Below are positions 12,420 to 23,190 of a stretch of DNA of 64,000 nt, piece after piece (the first letter of the stretch is position 1; every line of letters starts with the position of its first letter). The notes beneath the pieces were generated by a model. That model worked only from the letters and a program-made list of their open reading frames with translations, did no database searches and had not been told where the DNA came from. Source of the stretch: Riptortus pedestris (taxonomy: Eukaryota > Arthropoda > Insecta > Hemiptera > Alydidae); contig CM032230.1 in NCBI GenBank assembly GCA_019009955.1, positions 1,316,001 to 1,380,000 on the forward strand. Direction: 5' to 3'. Made by a program: the position numbers and the translations under genes.

Positions 12420-12715
12420 ATGTCCTCCCCAGTGAGGAAGGGACTGTAGCATTGAATGTAAGAGGGAACGAGCATTTCAGAACTCTAAGTAGCAATCTGT
12501 AATTAAATTTAATAAATATATTATGGTAGTAGACAGTATGTAGCAAAGAATATCATTGTTTTGATTTTTAAATTAATGTTATTATTTTTTTAAAAGGAAT
12601 GGCCCCTAAAGGTGGCAGTTAGGCCACGAAACACGAATGGCAATGTGAATAAAGTAGGCTTGAAAAGAAATGTGTTTTATTGGTGACCCTTGCAATTAAT
12701 CTGTGAAGAACATAA
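12420..12715. repeat. Right inverted terminal copy of the Penelope-like element
   Basis: Inverted partner of 10,190-10,540. The plus strand here reads like the element's own minus-strand 3' end, including 'aattaaatttaataaatata' and the end of the coding region ('ccagtgaggaa'). Confidence 0.72.
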
Positions 12716-12879
12716 TAGGATATATCAAAATAGGGTGTATAAAAATAAAAAAAATGGCTGTTTTATCAAATTCAAGATTTCCAAGGACTGATCCTATTTA
12801 ATACTTCGCAATACTTAATAATCTCTTTAGAACATTTTCTAAGCTTGTTTAGTCCCATTCGAAATTTTCAAAAAAAAGC

Positions 12880-13830
12880 CTCAGTTTAGTTATTTGTTTC
12901 AAAAAAGAAACATGACAGTGTCCTACAAAATTCTCGTAATTTCAAGGCATTACTGGGGGAAAAAATTCACAGCTGCTGAAGCAACTCGTCAAATTATTAA
13001 ATATGAAAGGGAAGGTGTCAAAAATTTAGCAGTGGAGACGATGTTGGAACGGCCAACCATTAATGTATATTTATGAGTTCTACAGGAAGCTGTTGAGACA
13101 AATCTGTCAAGAAGTACTCGCCAACTTGTCAGCGTGAAGGGGGAAAAGAGCAGTAGACTGGTCCCTCATGAACTTACTCCTCAGCAATCAGCTAAGGAGT
13201 TAGAAATTTGTGAAAAATTATTGAAAACCCTTCTGATATGAGATTTTACCAGAAGATTGTCATCTCTGATGAAAAATGGGTTTACTAGCGAAATCCAAAT
13301 ACCCTTCAGCAATGGCAAGATTGCGGTCAAACTGCTTTTCCAGTTGCTGCAAGGAGGCAATTTGGAAAAAATTCATGCTTTGTGTTTTTTTGAATTTTGA
13401 AGGTGTTGTTCTTCATTAATTTGTTCCTGATGGATACTCTATGAATTTCGGTCTTTACTGCGAACAACTAGACAGGTTGTACATGAAGTTGTCAATGTGT
13501 TATCCTGATCAACCGAAAAGGAGTTTTATTCCAATAAGATAATGCTTGTCGCCACACTTCACGTCAAACCAAAGGGAAGTTTAAACAACATCATGGGTTC
13601 AAACTCCTGCCTCATCCACCACATAGTCCAGATCTCCCACCATCGAATCCGAAGTAATCACTTCTTGTTGCAATTCATGACCCATTTTCTTCAAGGTAAA
13701 TCATTTGATAATTTTGTGCAAGTTGAAATTGGAGTCCAAGAGTTCTTTGACAGACATTCCAAGGAATGGTTTCAACGTGGGATCAAGCAATCGGCTAGCA
13801 GATGACTATCGGTGGAAGATAATAATGGAC
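12880..13830 (+). pseudogene. Decayed mariner transposase (mauritiana-like)
   Basis: A Tc1/mariner transposase fossil in several frames. Recognisable in order: an N-terminal helix-turn-helix region (12,894-13,076, ERPTINVYL); 'AVETN-x-S-x-x-T-R'; 'PHELT-x-x-Q'; the D-E-K-W catalytic block near 13,265; 'VPDG'; 'C-x-Q-L-D-R'; 'NRKGV-x-F-Q-x-DNA-R-x-H' near 13,510-13,560 (second Asp); and the C-terminal 'FL-x-GK-x-FDNF-x-x-V-E' to 'KEWFQRGI' at 13,685-13,790. Many stops and frameshifts make it dead. Terminal inverted repeats were not located. Confidence 0.85.
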
Positions 13831-14072
13831 TATACTAATTATATTTCAAATCAAAGAAATAATAATAAAAATATTTGGTCGAAAATGGTCTTTTTTTTTT
13901 TTTTTACTTCTAATTATTTTCGTTTACTATAAAAAAAATTATGTTAGTTTTCTTACACATTATGAAATAGCATTCATACTTAAATAATACATTTGTTAAA
14001 TTAAATAATACAGTTGTTGTAAAATTAGATCAAATTCCATGAATAAATTTTATAAAATCTATCATTTTAATA
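13831..14072. other. Intron, AT-rich, nothing recognised
   Basis: Holds a T-run near 13,890 and no coding. Confidence 0.4.
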
Positions 14073-15418
14073 ACTAGCTCAGATACCCGGCTTCGCCTGG
14101 GAATTCATTTGAGGCTGAATGGTGATGGTATTTTTTTGGCAAGGCTTTACTGTTCATAATATTTTGTCATTTCCCCGTCCCAGTGTTTAGGGTTCATACC
14201 CGTCGTTTTTTTTTTTTTTTTGTAAGACTTCATTGTCCTCCAAATTGTCATATTTCCCGTCTCCTGTCTATTATGCATAGATTTCAGCTATTAAGGACAA
14301 AATATTAACATAGATTTGAATTAATTTTTCCGGGTGAGGTACCTGGTAGTTCATATTGGACAGAATTGTTGAGCATATCAATATTTCTACGCAAATTACT
14401 TTAGTTTTACTGTATATCTCGTTTATAATTCGGTATACGAAAAAAGTGTATATAACAAAAGTTACTTTAAATAACAAAATAAACATCTTTTGTTATGTGC
14501 ATATTTGCAGAAAAACCAATAGAAAACGAAATACCGCTATTTTTAAATTCAGGCCTTTCTTACAACCCCCACTACTGCCCGTCCCTAGAAATGTTGGTAT
14601 GGCTTATTATAATGAATACATTAGTGCTAATACACATACCGAGTTTTATTTAGATCGGTTGGGTCTTTTGTCCCAAATAAAATTGTTCACTTCCGCTATA
14701 TGTTTTAGCGTATATCTCGTTTATAATTCGGTATACGAAAAAAGTTTATATGACAAAAGTTACTCTAAATAACAAAATAAACAACTCTTGCAATGTTCAT
14801 ATTTGCCGAAAAACGAATAGAAATCGAAATACCGCTATTTTTAAATTCAGGCCTCCCTTACAACCCCCACTCCTGCCCGTTCCTAGAAATGTTGGTGTAG
14901 CTTGTTATAATAAAAGCGTTAGTGCTAATACACATACCGAGTTTTATTTATTTCGGTTGGGTCTTTTGTCCCAAATAAAATTGCTCACTTCCGCTGTAGG
15001 TTTTAGCGTATATCTCGTTTATAAACCGGTATATGAAAAAAGTGTATATAACAAAAGTTACTCTAAATAACAAAATAAACAACTTTTGTTATGTTCATAT
15101 TTGACGAAAAACCAATAGGAAACGAAATATCGCTATTTTTAATTTCGGGCCTCCCTTATAACCCCCACTCCTGTTCATCTCAGAGAATTTTAATATAGCC
15201 TAAAGTCTAAGTTGGGTTAGTAGTAATATACATACCAAGTTTCATAAAATTCGGTTCAGCCGTTTATGCGTGAAAAGGTAACAAACAAACAAACAGACAC
15301 CAAAGAAACAAAATGCAGTTATGGTGACCAGGACATGTGAAACGAAAAGTTATCGTGAAATTTCGCGAAAAAAATCAATGTACAGACAGAGGTTACAATT
15401 TTATATATATATATAGAT
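14073..15418 (+). repeat. Interspersed repeat family B, copy with internal tandem units
   Basis: Begins 'tagctcagatacccggcttc' and ends with 'cggttcagccgtttatgcgt', a (CAAA)n stretch near 15,285, and a TA-rich tail 'ttttatatatatatatagat'. Inside, a unit of roughly 300-310 bp is repeated about three times (phrases 'tatatctcgtttataattcg', 'acaacccccact', 'cataccgagtttta'). The accidental open frames here (14356-14772, 14750-15070) are the same unit read twice. Ends resemble the tails of non-LTR/SINE-like elements described in insects, but I cannot assign a class. Confidence 0.72.
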
Positions 15419-15860
15419 TATATATAACAAATTAATTTTGTTGACAATCTCAATACCACTCTTAACATACATATATATTTTTAATTTATTGGCATGCTTT
15501 GTTATTAATCTACAATTTATTAAAGGATGTTCATGCTTTATAAATGATAAGAAACTGTTCTCCACCTTAAAAAGACAATGCACTTAATCATAAATTATTT
15601 GTCATTATTATTATTAGTCTCCAAGAATAAAAAAAAAAAAAAGGAAAAAGAAAAAAATGAGTTCCTGATCCCTCTCCACTGTTCGAAATACTGTTTACAA
15701 TGTAAATCATAATCATGGATAGCAACCAATGAAGTACCAAAACCACAAAAATAATAATTATGTTCAGCATTTTTGTATTACAAACTATGCAAATTTATTT
15801 TCCCAAAAGCACCCCCAAGCACAACAATTGTATAAATTTGTTGTAGATCATATGTTTCAA
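15419..15860. other. Intron, nothing recognised
   Basis: AT-rich filler between family B and the gypsy-type remnant. Confidence 0.4.
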
Positions 15861-16915
15861 ATATTGATAATATCTCACTTGTCCAAGGGTCATTCTCCAG
15901 CTGAAATATTTATGAGGAGACTCAGAGGTCAAATGGATTTTCTATGTCCGAAACGAAAAGAAGCATACAACAATATGAAAGAGAACAGGAAGAAATCGGT
16001 GAAAGAAGGAAGACGGAATGCCGTAAAATATTTCAGGCCGAAGGAGTTAGTCTACGCTCTAGACCAGGGGTCTCCAAACTTTCCAGCCTTAGGGCCATAC
16101 TGATTACTCCAGTAAGTTCCGAGGGCCAAAACCAGCCAGTTTGCTCGTGGACTGTTTTCTATTTTTGGTACTACTTATTTGTGTGAGAAGACCTTCTCCA
16201 AAATGAAGTACTCAAAAAATGTTTACAGATCTAAATTAACTGATGAGCATCTTAAATCTCTTTTAATAATTGGTACAAGTAAAATTAGTCCACAACTACA
16301 AACTATTGTCAGTGGAAAATCTCATTAGTATTTCATATGTCATTATGCTTGTTATAAGTTATGTTTTTATTTAAAATGTATAAAATGTTAGTTGGATTCA
16401 TTTCAATAATTTGTTAGTTATTATTTACTGAAGTTAAATTTTCTGCATATTATACATGTCTTTACTCATTACAATTCTGTGTTTCTTTATCCAACTTATC
16501 ACAAAAACAATAACAATAAGCCTACAACAATGCTATGAGTAGTTAGCCCATGACCATATCAATGTAGATGTCATATTAATAATTATTCAACATAAAATTA
16601 GAATACTTCAGTAAACTAAATTTAATTTGATATAAAAAATATGTTCTCTAAAAGGAGTTTTCAAGTATGCTAGCTCTCCGCGGGCCGGACAAAATCTGTC
16701 CGCGGGCCGGATGTGGCCCGCGGGCCGTAGTTTGGAGACCCCTGCTCTAGACTACAGGCAAGAGAAGGCGTTCTGGAAGAATGCGGTGATCCAGAAGATA
16801 CTCGGACAGAGCACTTGGCTGGTTGAAGTAGAAGGAAGGCTGATGAAAGAACATGCGGATCAGATAAGGAGAAGGAACGTTCTGGCAGAAAAAGGGGATC
16901 ATATAAGGGGCACCT
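15861..16915 (+). pseudogene. Gypsy-type integrase C-terminus, interrupted by a hAT element
   Basis: The plus frame reads SPAEIFMRRLRGQMDFL, then KRKEAYNNMKENRKKS and KYFRPKELVYAL, the end of a Ty3/gypsy-class integrase. A 680-bp hAT element then interrupts it. The same frame resumes at 16,745 with LGQSTWLVEVEGRLMKEHADQ, the C-terminal 'V-E-V-x-G-x-x-x-x-x-H-x-D-Q-I-R' motif. A purine-rich strip at about 16,889-16,911 may be the polypurine tract. This is the 3' end of one retrotransposon copy; a second copy starts at about 17,070. Confidence 0.82.
16065..16744 (+). mobile_element. Internally deleted hAT transposon with 8-bp target duplication
   Basis: Perfect 16-bp terminal inverted repeats (CAGGGGTCTCCAAACT at the left, its complement at the right) are flanked by the direct duplication CTCTAGAC (16,057-16,064 and 16,745-16,752). 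An 8-bp duplication is the hAT signature. Inside, 16,165-16,327 keeps the last coding piece of a hAT transposase (CEKTFSKMKYSKNVYRSKL, then TDEHLKSLL and a stop), the dimerisation-region helix found in ZBED/GTF2I-repeat-related hATs. The right subterminal region is GC-rich with repeated 'cgcgggccg'. It is nested inside the gypsy integrase. Confidence 0.93.
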
Positions 16916-17070
16916 GTTGCAGATCAGATGGTTTGTAGATGATATGCTTGAGAGAGGTGTTAGTGCAAGGTTAAATGAAGTATGTGAAAAAGGAACTAAT
17001 AAAAGTATTTGTGGTTAAAAAAGTATAAAGTGTTTAATCTAATACAAATAAGTTATTTGTAAACATAACA
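16916..17070 (+). repeat. Putative short gypsy LTR and primer-binding region
   Basis: Begins TGTTGCAG after a purine-rich strip and ends AACATAACA. It is followed by 'gtggcaacgaggtaattgga', the kind of sequence found directly after gypsy-type 5' LTRs. It lies between the integrase end of one copy and the gag of the next. No second LTR copy was found, so the call rests on position and end motifs. Confidence 0.4.
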
Positions 17071-17093
17071 GTGGCAACGAGGTAATTGGACTC

Positions 17094-17695
17094 ATGCCGA
17101 AGAAAAGTCAAAGTAAAACTAAAGCGAGCCTTGAGAAAGAAGATGAGCAAAACCAGTGGCGCTGGAAGAGAGGTCATGGTCCAGGATCAAATGCAAGAAG
17201 TTCAATCCACAGAATATGGACATCGAGGTATGGTACTTCATGTTCTGCAATAGTTCCAAGTTGGCCAATGTTAAGTCTGAGGATACTAAAAAGTCTGGGT
17301 TCATTGAATGTTTAGAAACATCGCAACTTGTGAGTTTGCTAAACCTATGCAAACCAAAGTCTTTAGACGAATTTTCACAGGATGAACTGTATAAAGTTCT
17401 ATTAGCCAATTAAACAAGGAACAGAATCGCCTACAATTTTTGCGAATAATTTACGGGAAATGGCAAATGGGTGTAACTTTCAGTAGAATTTTATCTACAG
17501 GCTTTGATAACTGCTTTTGTTATGGGCCTTAATGATGTAAATGTTAAATCAAGTTTATTAAAGAAAGATTACGAATCCTTTAATGAAGTAGTGTAATTGG
17601 TAAACACTTAAACCTCAATAACTCAAGCCTCAGCACAAACCTCTACAGTCACAGATTATAGTGGTTTTGGGGTTAGTAAAGGTCCTTGTTACGTA
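17094..17695 (+). pseudogene. Gypsy-type gag remnant, 5' part
   Basis: From ATG at 17,094 the first residues are Lys/Ser-rich (MPKKSQSKTKASLEKEDEQ). The frame shifts by one near 17,155 into a 258-base frame containing SLLNLCKPKSLDEFSQDEL. Then comes a broken capsid-like frame (for example 'ALITAFVMGLNDVNVK' near 17,505) leading to a zinc-knuckle region at the mariner insertion point. The product is typical of retrotransposon gag. Confidence 0.6.
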
Positions 17696-19005
17696 CGGGG
17701 TGTGGCTATTAAATAACGAGACTGATGGTGCTACAGAAGAAGTGCGCATGCGCCAAACGCCAGCAACTAACAGCTGTTATCGTGAAGCTTCCTCTTTCGA
17801 ATATAGTGCCTCTGCTTCTGTAAACAAATCAGTACAGCCGTAGCCTTCGTTCGCTTTAGAGTTGTTTTTTTGTTTCGCCGGAAAAATGTTAAGTATAACA
17901 GTAGAGCAACGAATTGTTGTGAAAATTCATGTGAAACTTGGAAAAACCGCTACTGAAACTTATAATTTATTGAAAGAAGTGTATGGCAATGAATGTTTAT
18001 CGCGTGCACGTGTTTTTGAATGGTTTAAGCGTTTTCAAGATGGCCGAGAAGACGTTCAAGATGATTCACGCCCGGGTCGCCCTTCCACGTCGAAAACGGA
18101 TGACAATATCGAAAAAATCGGTAATCTGATTCGATCTGACTGTCGGTTAAGTATTCGTGCGATTGCTAAAACTGTACGAATTGATAAAGAATCCGTACGG
18201 CAAATATTACATAACAATTTTAACATGCAAAAAGTGTGTGCCAAAATGGTGCCTAAAATTCTCAAATTTGAACAACTTGAAGCTCGCAAAAATGTTTGTA
18301 CTGACACTTTGAATGCCATTGAAAATGACCCAAACTTACTGGAAAGGATAATAACATGTGACGAATCATGGTTTTTTATGTATGATCCTGAAACAAAGCG
18401 CCAATCCATGCACTGGAAGAGCCCATCTTCACCGAGAGCCAAAAAATCTCGAATGAGCAAATCTAAATACAAAGCAATGTTGATTGCAGCAATGGGATTG
18501 CGAACCTTCACTGGGTTCCTGAAGGTCAAACGATTAATCAACATTACTACCTTCACGTTCTTGCTGAACTCTGCGAAAGCATAAGGAAAAAACGACCTGA
18601 ATTGTGGAAGGACAAGTCATGGGTTCTCCACCAAGACAATGCGCCGGCTCATTCCGCATTGTCTGTTAAGAGGTGTCTAGCCAAATTCAGCATCCCAGTG
18701 TTAGACCATCCGCCTTATTCGCTGGATCTTGGGCCGTGCGACTTCTATCTGTTTCCTAAGGTGAAATCTGCATTAAAAGGAACAAGATTTGAGTCTGTTG
18801 AAGCTGTGAAAGAGAAAGCGGCACGCGTCCTGAAGGAGCTGACAGAAAAAGACTTCCAGCACTGTTTCAAACAATGGAAGGTTCGCATGGAGCGTTGTAG
18901 GGATAAAGGAGGGGTGTATATTGAAGGTGATAATAAGTAAAAATGTATGAAATAAAAATAAAATGTTTTACAGCGTCAGTCTCGTTATTTAATAGCCACA
19001 CCCTG
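17696..19005 (+). mobile_element. Mariner transposon, near full length (1,310 bp)
   Basis: About 32-bp terminal inverted repeats start with CGGGGTGTGGCTATTAAATA at the left and CAGGGTGTGGCTATTAAATA on the opposite strand at the right, with two mismatches. TA dinucleotides flank both ends (17,694-17,695 and 19,006-19,007). The size is right for mariner. It carries a frameshifted transposase. It lies inside gag of the gypsy-type element and is the youngest-looking element of the nest. Confidence 0.95.
17886..18940 (+). pseudogene. Mariner transposase, one frameshift/deletion
   Basis: The start is ATG at 17,886 (an in-frame ATG at 17,862 lies in leader sequence). The first 233 codons carry the paired-type helix-turn-helix region (ARVFEWFKRFQDGRED, SRPGRPSTSKTD), a second HTH (SIRAIAKTVRIDKESVRQIL) and the first catalytic Asp in ITCDESWFF with YDPETKRQS. 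Near 18,480-18,600 the frame is damaged (small deletion plus a stop). It resumes with VLHQDNAPAHSA (second Asp), HPPYSLDLGPCDFYLFP (third Asp, DD34D spacing) and ends at GVYIEGDNK-stop. One lesion separates it from an intact frame, so it is recent but inactive. Confidence 0.93.
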
Positions 19006-21200
19006 TATGTGGAGGCCCACACATAAAAATTCGGCACAATTATAAAGCCCTGGTGTGCAAAATGTAAACAGAGTGGCAAGAAATTGCAAGCAGAATAAAA
19101 ATATAAACGAGTTGGAGGCTGTTAGAAATGAGTTTTTCCAACATGCTTGGCGGTGTCAGAGATGTCGACTTGGTTAACAAGTCATTGAGCACAGCGTTCC
19201 AGATGGTAACAGTGAAACTATATACAAATAATAAGACGGTAGGGATGCAATTCGATACTGGGAGTTGTGTTTCAATAATTTCTGAAACTAATTGGGGAAA
19301 TGTGGGAAAATTTGAACTAATTCCCAGTAATCAGTCATTCACCTTCACGGGCCTAAGTGTAAGGCTACTGGGGAAAACAATGTGAAGGTCCAGCTGGGCA
19401 ATCATAATTTCACTCAGAGCTTCGGGAGTCAAACAAAACATTCGAGGAAGAGACTGGATTTACCAGCTACATCTTAAATAGCCCACAAATGCCTTGATAA
19501 TTTGTGCAAAATTACTGGGGAAAAAATATGCTATCACCAAAATACATTAAACAACTAGAATCTTTCATAGGTATGGTTAAGTTTTACAACAAATTTATAC
19601 TTAATTTTGCTCACATTTGGTCAGCCCTAAATGCTCTTAGAAAGAAAGGGATTCGGTGGGAATGGAATCAAGTCTGTGAATTCGGTAAACGACATAAAAA
19701 AACTGTCTTGTCTTGTATCTGCCCCGGTGTTAGTGCCATATTCGGATGAGATGCCAATTGTTGTTGCAGCTGAGGCAACTTCAACAGGTTTATGGTTTGG
19801 AATATTTCATAGATTTCCTGATGGTCAGGGTTGACCTATTTCATATGGGTCAAAAACATTTACATCCAGAGAAAAAAGATATTCACAGATAGAACGGGAA
19901 GCACTGGTGATCATTTTTGCAGTTCAAAAATGTAGAATTTATCTGTGGGGACGGGAATATTTGCTTCAGACAGACTACCATCCACTATTGTCACTTTTTG
20001 GATAAATGAGAGGAGTATCCAATACAACTTCGTGTAGGCTACAATGATGGGCATTGTTCTTGACTAATTTTTTTATTCAATATTGAATATATTTCGTCCA
20101 AGAAATTTGGTAAAGTTGATGGGTTGTCGTTTACCCATTGAAGGAAGAGAATTTGATGATGAAGACAAAACAGATAACAGCAAGGGAGATTGAACAAGAG
20201 ACAGCAACCGATCAGGTCCGAAGTGAAGTTAGGAAATGCATGGTCAAGGTTGGCCCACTGATACTTCAACAGAATCAAAAGTATAGAAGAATAAAAAAGA
20301 TCAACTAACAGTTCACGAAGGCTGTATCATGCATGGCTTGTGATTCCTCCTATATACCAAACTTAGTTTTTGCATGATTTGCACGAGACTCACATTGGAG
20401 TAGTAAAAAGGAATGCAATGAACATGTTCTGTCTGTAATCGGTATGCGGCAAAAGAACCAAGGAGGAAATATTGTACCAGTTTTTTTTTTTTTATCTGAG
20501 ACCCAGCTTCTTGTCTTGGTGGTAATAAGGTAGTGTGACCTACCTGTGTGGGGTTGAGACTGGATAGTTCCCCTTCTACTGAACTTTGTAGTTCAGTTTT
20601 AAGGGAGGTGGGGTAATGTTGATGAGGTGTAATGGAACTAAGAAGGTAGGTGACCCTGTAGCTGGTGATACCAGGTGGGTTGTATTGTAGCAGTTGGCCA
20701 GAGACTACAGAAGTATGGTCTCATTTACATCTAGACCTGGTGGGACCTTTCTTGTGGAACACTTTTTTGTTAGCTGTTGATGCCCATTCAGGTTGGGTGG
20801 AAATTGTAAAACTAAACTCAACAACCTCAGCAGTTATTATTAAGTATATAAAGACGCAGATTTCTCATTTTGGCATACCCAAGACTTTAGTTACTGATAA
20901 CGATACTAATTTCACATCTAGTGAGCTTAAGCAGTTTTTCAGACAATTTGGAACCAAACACATGACCACTCAAGCTATCATCCGTTATCGAATGGACTAG
21001 TCAAAACATATTTAGGAACAATGAAAAGTAGTCTGAAAAAGATCTGTTCCGAAAAGTCGGATATATTTTTAGATGACAACTTGATTAATTTTCTTTTCAA
21101 ATATCGGGTAACACCTCACTTGTCCACAAGTGTTTCTCCAGCTGAAATATTCAATATAATGGAGATATTTCCAATTTTGAAAATTCCTCTCCTGATCCTA
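19006..21200 (+). pseudogene. Gypsy-type pol remnant (protease, RT thumb/RNase H, integrase)
   Basis: Continues the gag interrupted by the mariner. First, knuckle-like Cys/His residues (C-G-G-P-H at 19,008). Then an aspartic protease with the active-site triad in MQFDTGSCVSIIS (19,247-19,285). Next a jump straight to the RT thumb (LESFIGMVKFYNKFI, 19,558) and RNase H (ISYGSKTFTSREKRYSQIER, LQTDYHPL, 19,840-19,990). The integrase core follows with HLDLVGPF, SGWVEIV and VTDNDTNFTSSE (20,720-20,925) up to SPAEIF (21,135), where it breaks off. The RT fingers and palm are absent, a deletion of several hundred codons. Many stops make it dead. Confidence 0.85.
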
Positions 21201-21259
21201 TTTCACTAATTAATGAACTTTTTCTTTAATTTTACATTCAATGTTTCAATATTGAGTTT

Positions 21260-21261
<2 letters not shown>

Positions 21262-21331
<70 letters not shown>
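21262..21331. repeat. (TA)n microsatellite
   Basis: About 35 TA units directly after the truncated integrase. Confidence 0.95.
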
Positions 21332-21333
<2 letters not shown>

Positions 21334-21497
21334 GCATTATAGACCTCAGAGTTGTTTGGCTGCACCGAGCAAGGCTTGAGGGGAATCCCTTAAGAAACCC
21401 CCTAAAATGGTGAAGCAAGCAACTACTTAGTACAATATTTAACAGACTTTAAGGAAGATTTAATCCAAATAAAATATAAAGAAAGGAAGATGTCTAC

Positions 21498-21626
21498 CTG
21501 CTGAGAATAATCTCTTTGCTTGATAATAAAGTTGCGTTTCAATGGGATCATGCAATCTAACAAGATGCATCCTGCCTCACACTTGTCGAACATTGACTTG
21601 CTGCTCAGTGAGAGGCTTACATCAAC
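21498..21626 (-). CDS. Coding exon 15 of the ASH-domain gene
   Basis: Acceptor tcttcaaattgcag, 43 full codons in phase 0, donor CAG/GTAGAC. Residues start VDVSLSLSSKSMFDKCEAG and continue LLDCMIPLKRNF. Phase-0 start matches exon 14. Alternating hydrophobic residues fit an ASH-type beta strand array, but no signature motif falls in this exon. Its 3' partner (exon 16) lies nearly 13 kb away across the transposon nest, so an additional small exon could be hidden in between. Confidence 0.75.
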
Positions 21627-21959
21627 CTGCAATTTGAAGAAAAATATTTTTGTTTTGAGACAAAAAATGTATTCTGTTATGATGGATGTATGAGAGTAAA
21701 TAGCATGAGGCAAAGTTTGACAAATAGTAGTCTCAATTACAATTAGTCACGAATTACATAATTTTAAATTCTAGAAACATAATTGTGATTTGGAATAACA
21801 GGAAAATAATTGCAATTAAATACGACTGTAAATGATAATTACAATTATTATAAACACTGAAATGAGAGTAAAAGGTCTGTCACACTGAGCCACACCTTTT
21901 TCTTTAAAAAAAAAAGTAGGAATTTTCAAACAAAACTAGGAGAGCTATTGTCACTATAC

Positions 21960-22163
21960 CTCCATCATGCCATTGCTGGGGATTGAATATTCATAGAGGA
22001 GAGGTAATGGACCAGCCTCTTTGCTCCGAACAGCAGATATACAAAATGGCTTCATAACGCACAGATTGAATTGGCATCTCCCGCTACCAAAATTCTTCAG
22101 TACATATGTTCTCGTTTCTTTATAGCAATGACACACATTTCTGAAGATGTCACTAGTATTTAC
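21960..22163 (-). CDS. Coding exon 14 of the ASH-domain gene
   Basis: The acceptor is preceded by an outstanding pyrimidine tract (about 20 T on the minus strand, then catgttttag). 68 codons in phase 0; donor ATGGAG/GTATAG. Residues include YVLKNFGSGRCQFNLCVM, the 'L-K-N-x-G-x-x-x-x-x-F' strand pair typical of ASH domains, and LLYEYSIPSNGMMEV near the end. The open frame continues only one codon past the donor before a stop. Both neighbours are in phase. Confidence 0.87.
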
Positions 22164-22379
22164 CTAAAACATGAAAAAAAAAAAAAAATAAAAATAAACC
22201 CTTGGCACATTAATAAATATATTGAAATGTTTTTTAAGCCTAAATATATTAATTAGCTTCAATAAAATGACTAATTATCTGTTTATTTTAGTTATCACAA
22301 AACATAGAATTAATACAATGCTGATTCTGCCGCCTACTGGGAAATTGTAACACCCATCATTGTTGCTGTCAGTGAGTGT

Positions 22380-23190
22380 TTGATTGTAGCAAACATGATA
22401 TTTAAGCGTTTCTAAAACTAAAGCTCAAGTTAAAGGAGGGGAGGGGCCAAATTGAAAATTCAAATTATCTCTGCTATTATGAGTCATATAAAAAAATTGT
22501 ATTGCAACAAATATTGATGCAAATTTAATTTTCTATAAAGACTGTTCTGTCTTTTTCTCTATCTCCAATATTAATGGAGATTTTTGCAATTTTTAGTTTT
22601 CACTACTCCTGCTGATTGTATATTGCCAATAACCTGATAGATCATGATAAATCGTATTTCTATCCTAAATATCAAATGTTTACTATGTGAGATACATGCA
22701 AATATAGTTCCATGAATGTGATATCATCAATAAAGATTATATTTTCTAGAGAGGCCAACATTTTTTTCATCAATACACACTCCATATTTAAATGATTCAG
22801 ATAAAGCTAAAGATAAAATTTGATAATGGACATAATCAGACCAGGAGGGGTGAGGGGGTTAAATCGGGTTAAAATAAAACTCTCAAAGTATTTCCGTTAT
22901 TTTGAGTTGGCTCAAAAAATGTTATAAAACCAATCATGTTAATCGTTTAATGTTCTACCAATTTTGCTCTATTTAATTTTTCTCATTTGAAAATTAAGTG
23001 AGTTATTTGTATTTATTGTTTTTAGGCTTCATTCATTTTCACTTTTCAGCAATTGGATCACTAACCATCTCATGCCGAACTTAATTTTGAACTTTCTGTT
23101 ACATAGTCTTATTAGTGGAGAAATGGAAAATCAAATGACAAAACAACATAGACGTGGGAAATCTGTATGGTTATGTAGACCCTGCGCCAC
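22380..23190 (+). repeat. Interspersed repeat family A, copy or copies
   Basis: Two G-rich strips (22,437 and 22,847), the phrases 'gctaaagataaaatttgata' and 'aaatgttataaaaccaatca', and a diverged 3' landmark 'gggaaatctgtatggttatg' near 23,157 followed by 'agaccctgcg'. Non-coding. Confidence 0.6.

Larger units (their letters stand above)
10190..12715 (-). mobile_element. Penelope-like retroelement with inverted ends
   Basis: A degraded Penelope-like element (PLE) reads right to left. It carries the C-terminal half of a reverse transcriptase (11.3-11.9 kb) and downstream a GIY-YIG endonuclease frame (10.49-10.74 kb), the order typical of PLEs. The left end (10,190-10,540) and right end (12,420-12,715) are inverted copies of each other; for example 'ccagtgaggaa' plus 'gaacgagcatttc' occur in opposite orientation at the two ends, and both end in a block with 'gaataaag' and 'gttttattgg'. 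Inverted or partial terminal copies are known for PLEs. Several stops and frameshifts make it inactive. It sits in the intron between exons 15 and 16. Confidence 0.82.

Noticed and set aside
14356..15070. Two similar plus-strand frames of 138 and 106 codons
   Set aside because: Same non-coding ~300-bp unit of family B read twice; other copies of the unit have stops in this frame.
18056..18556. 166-codon minus-strand frame
   Set aside because: Antisense of the well-recognised mariner transposase.
21206..21418. Frames with (YI)n repeats, here and at 43,458, 44,051 and 47,174
   Set aside because: Translated TA microsatellites.
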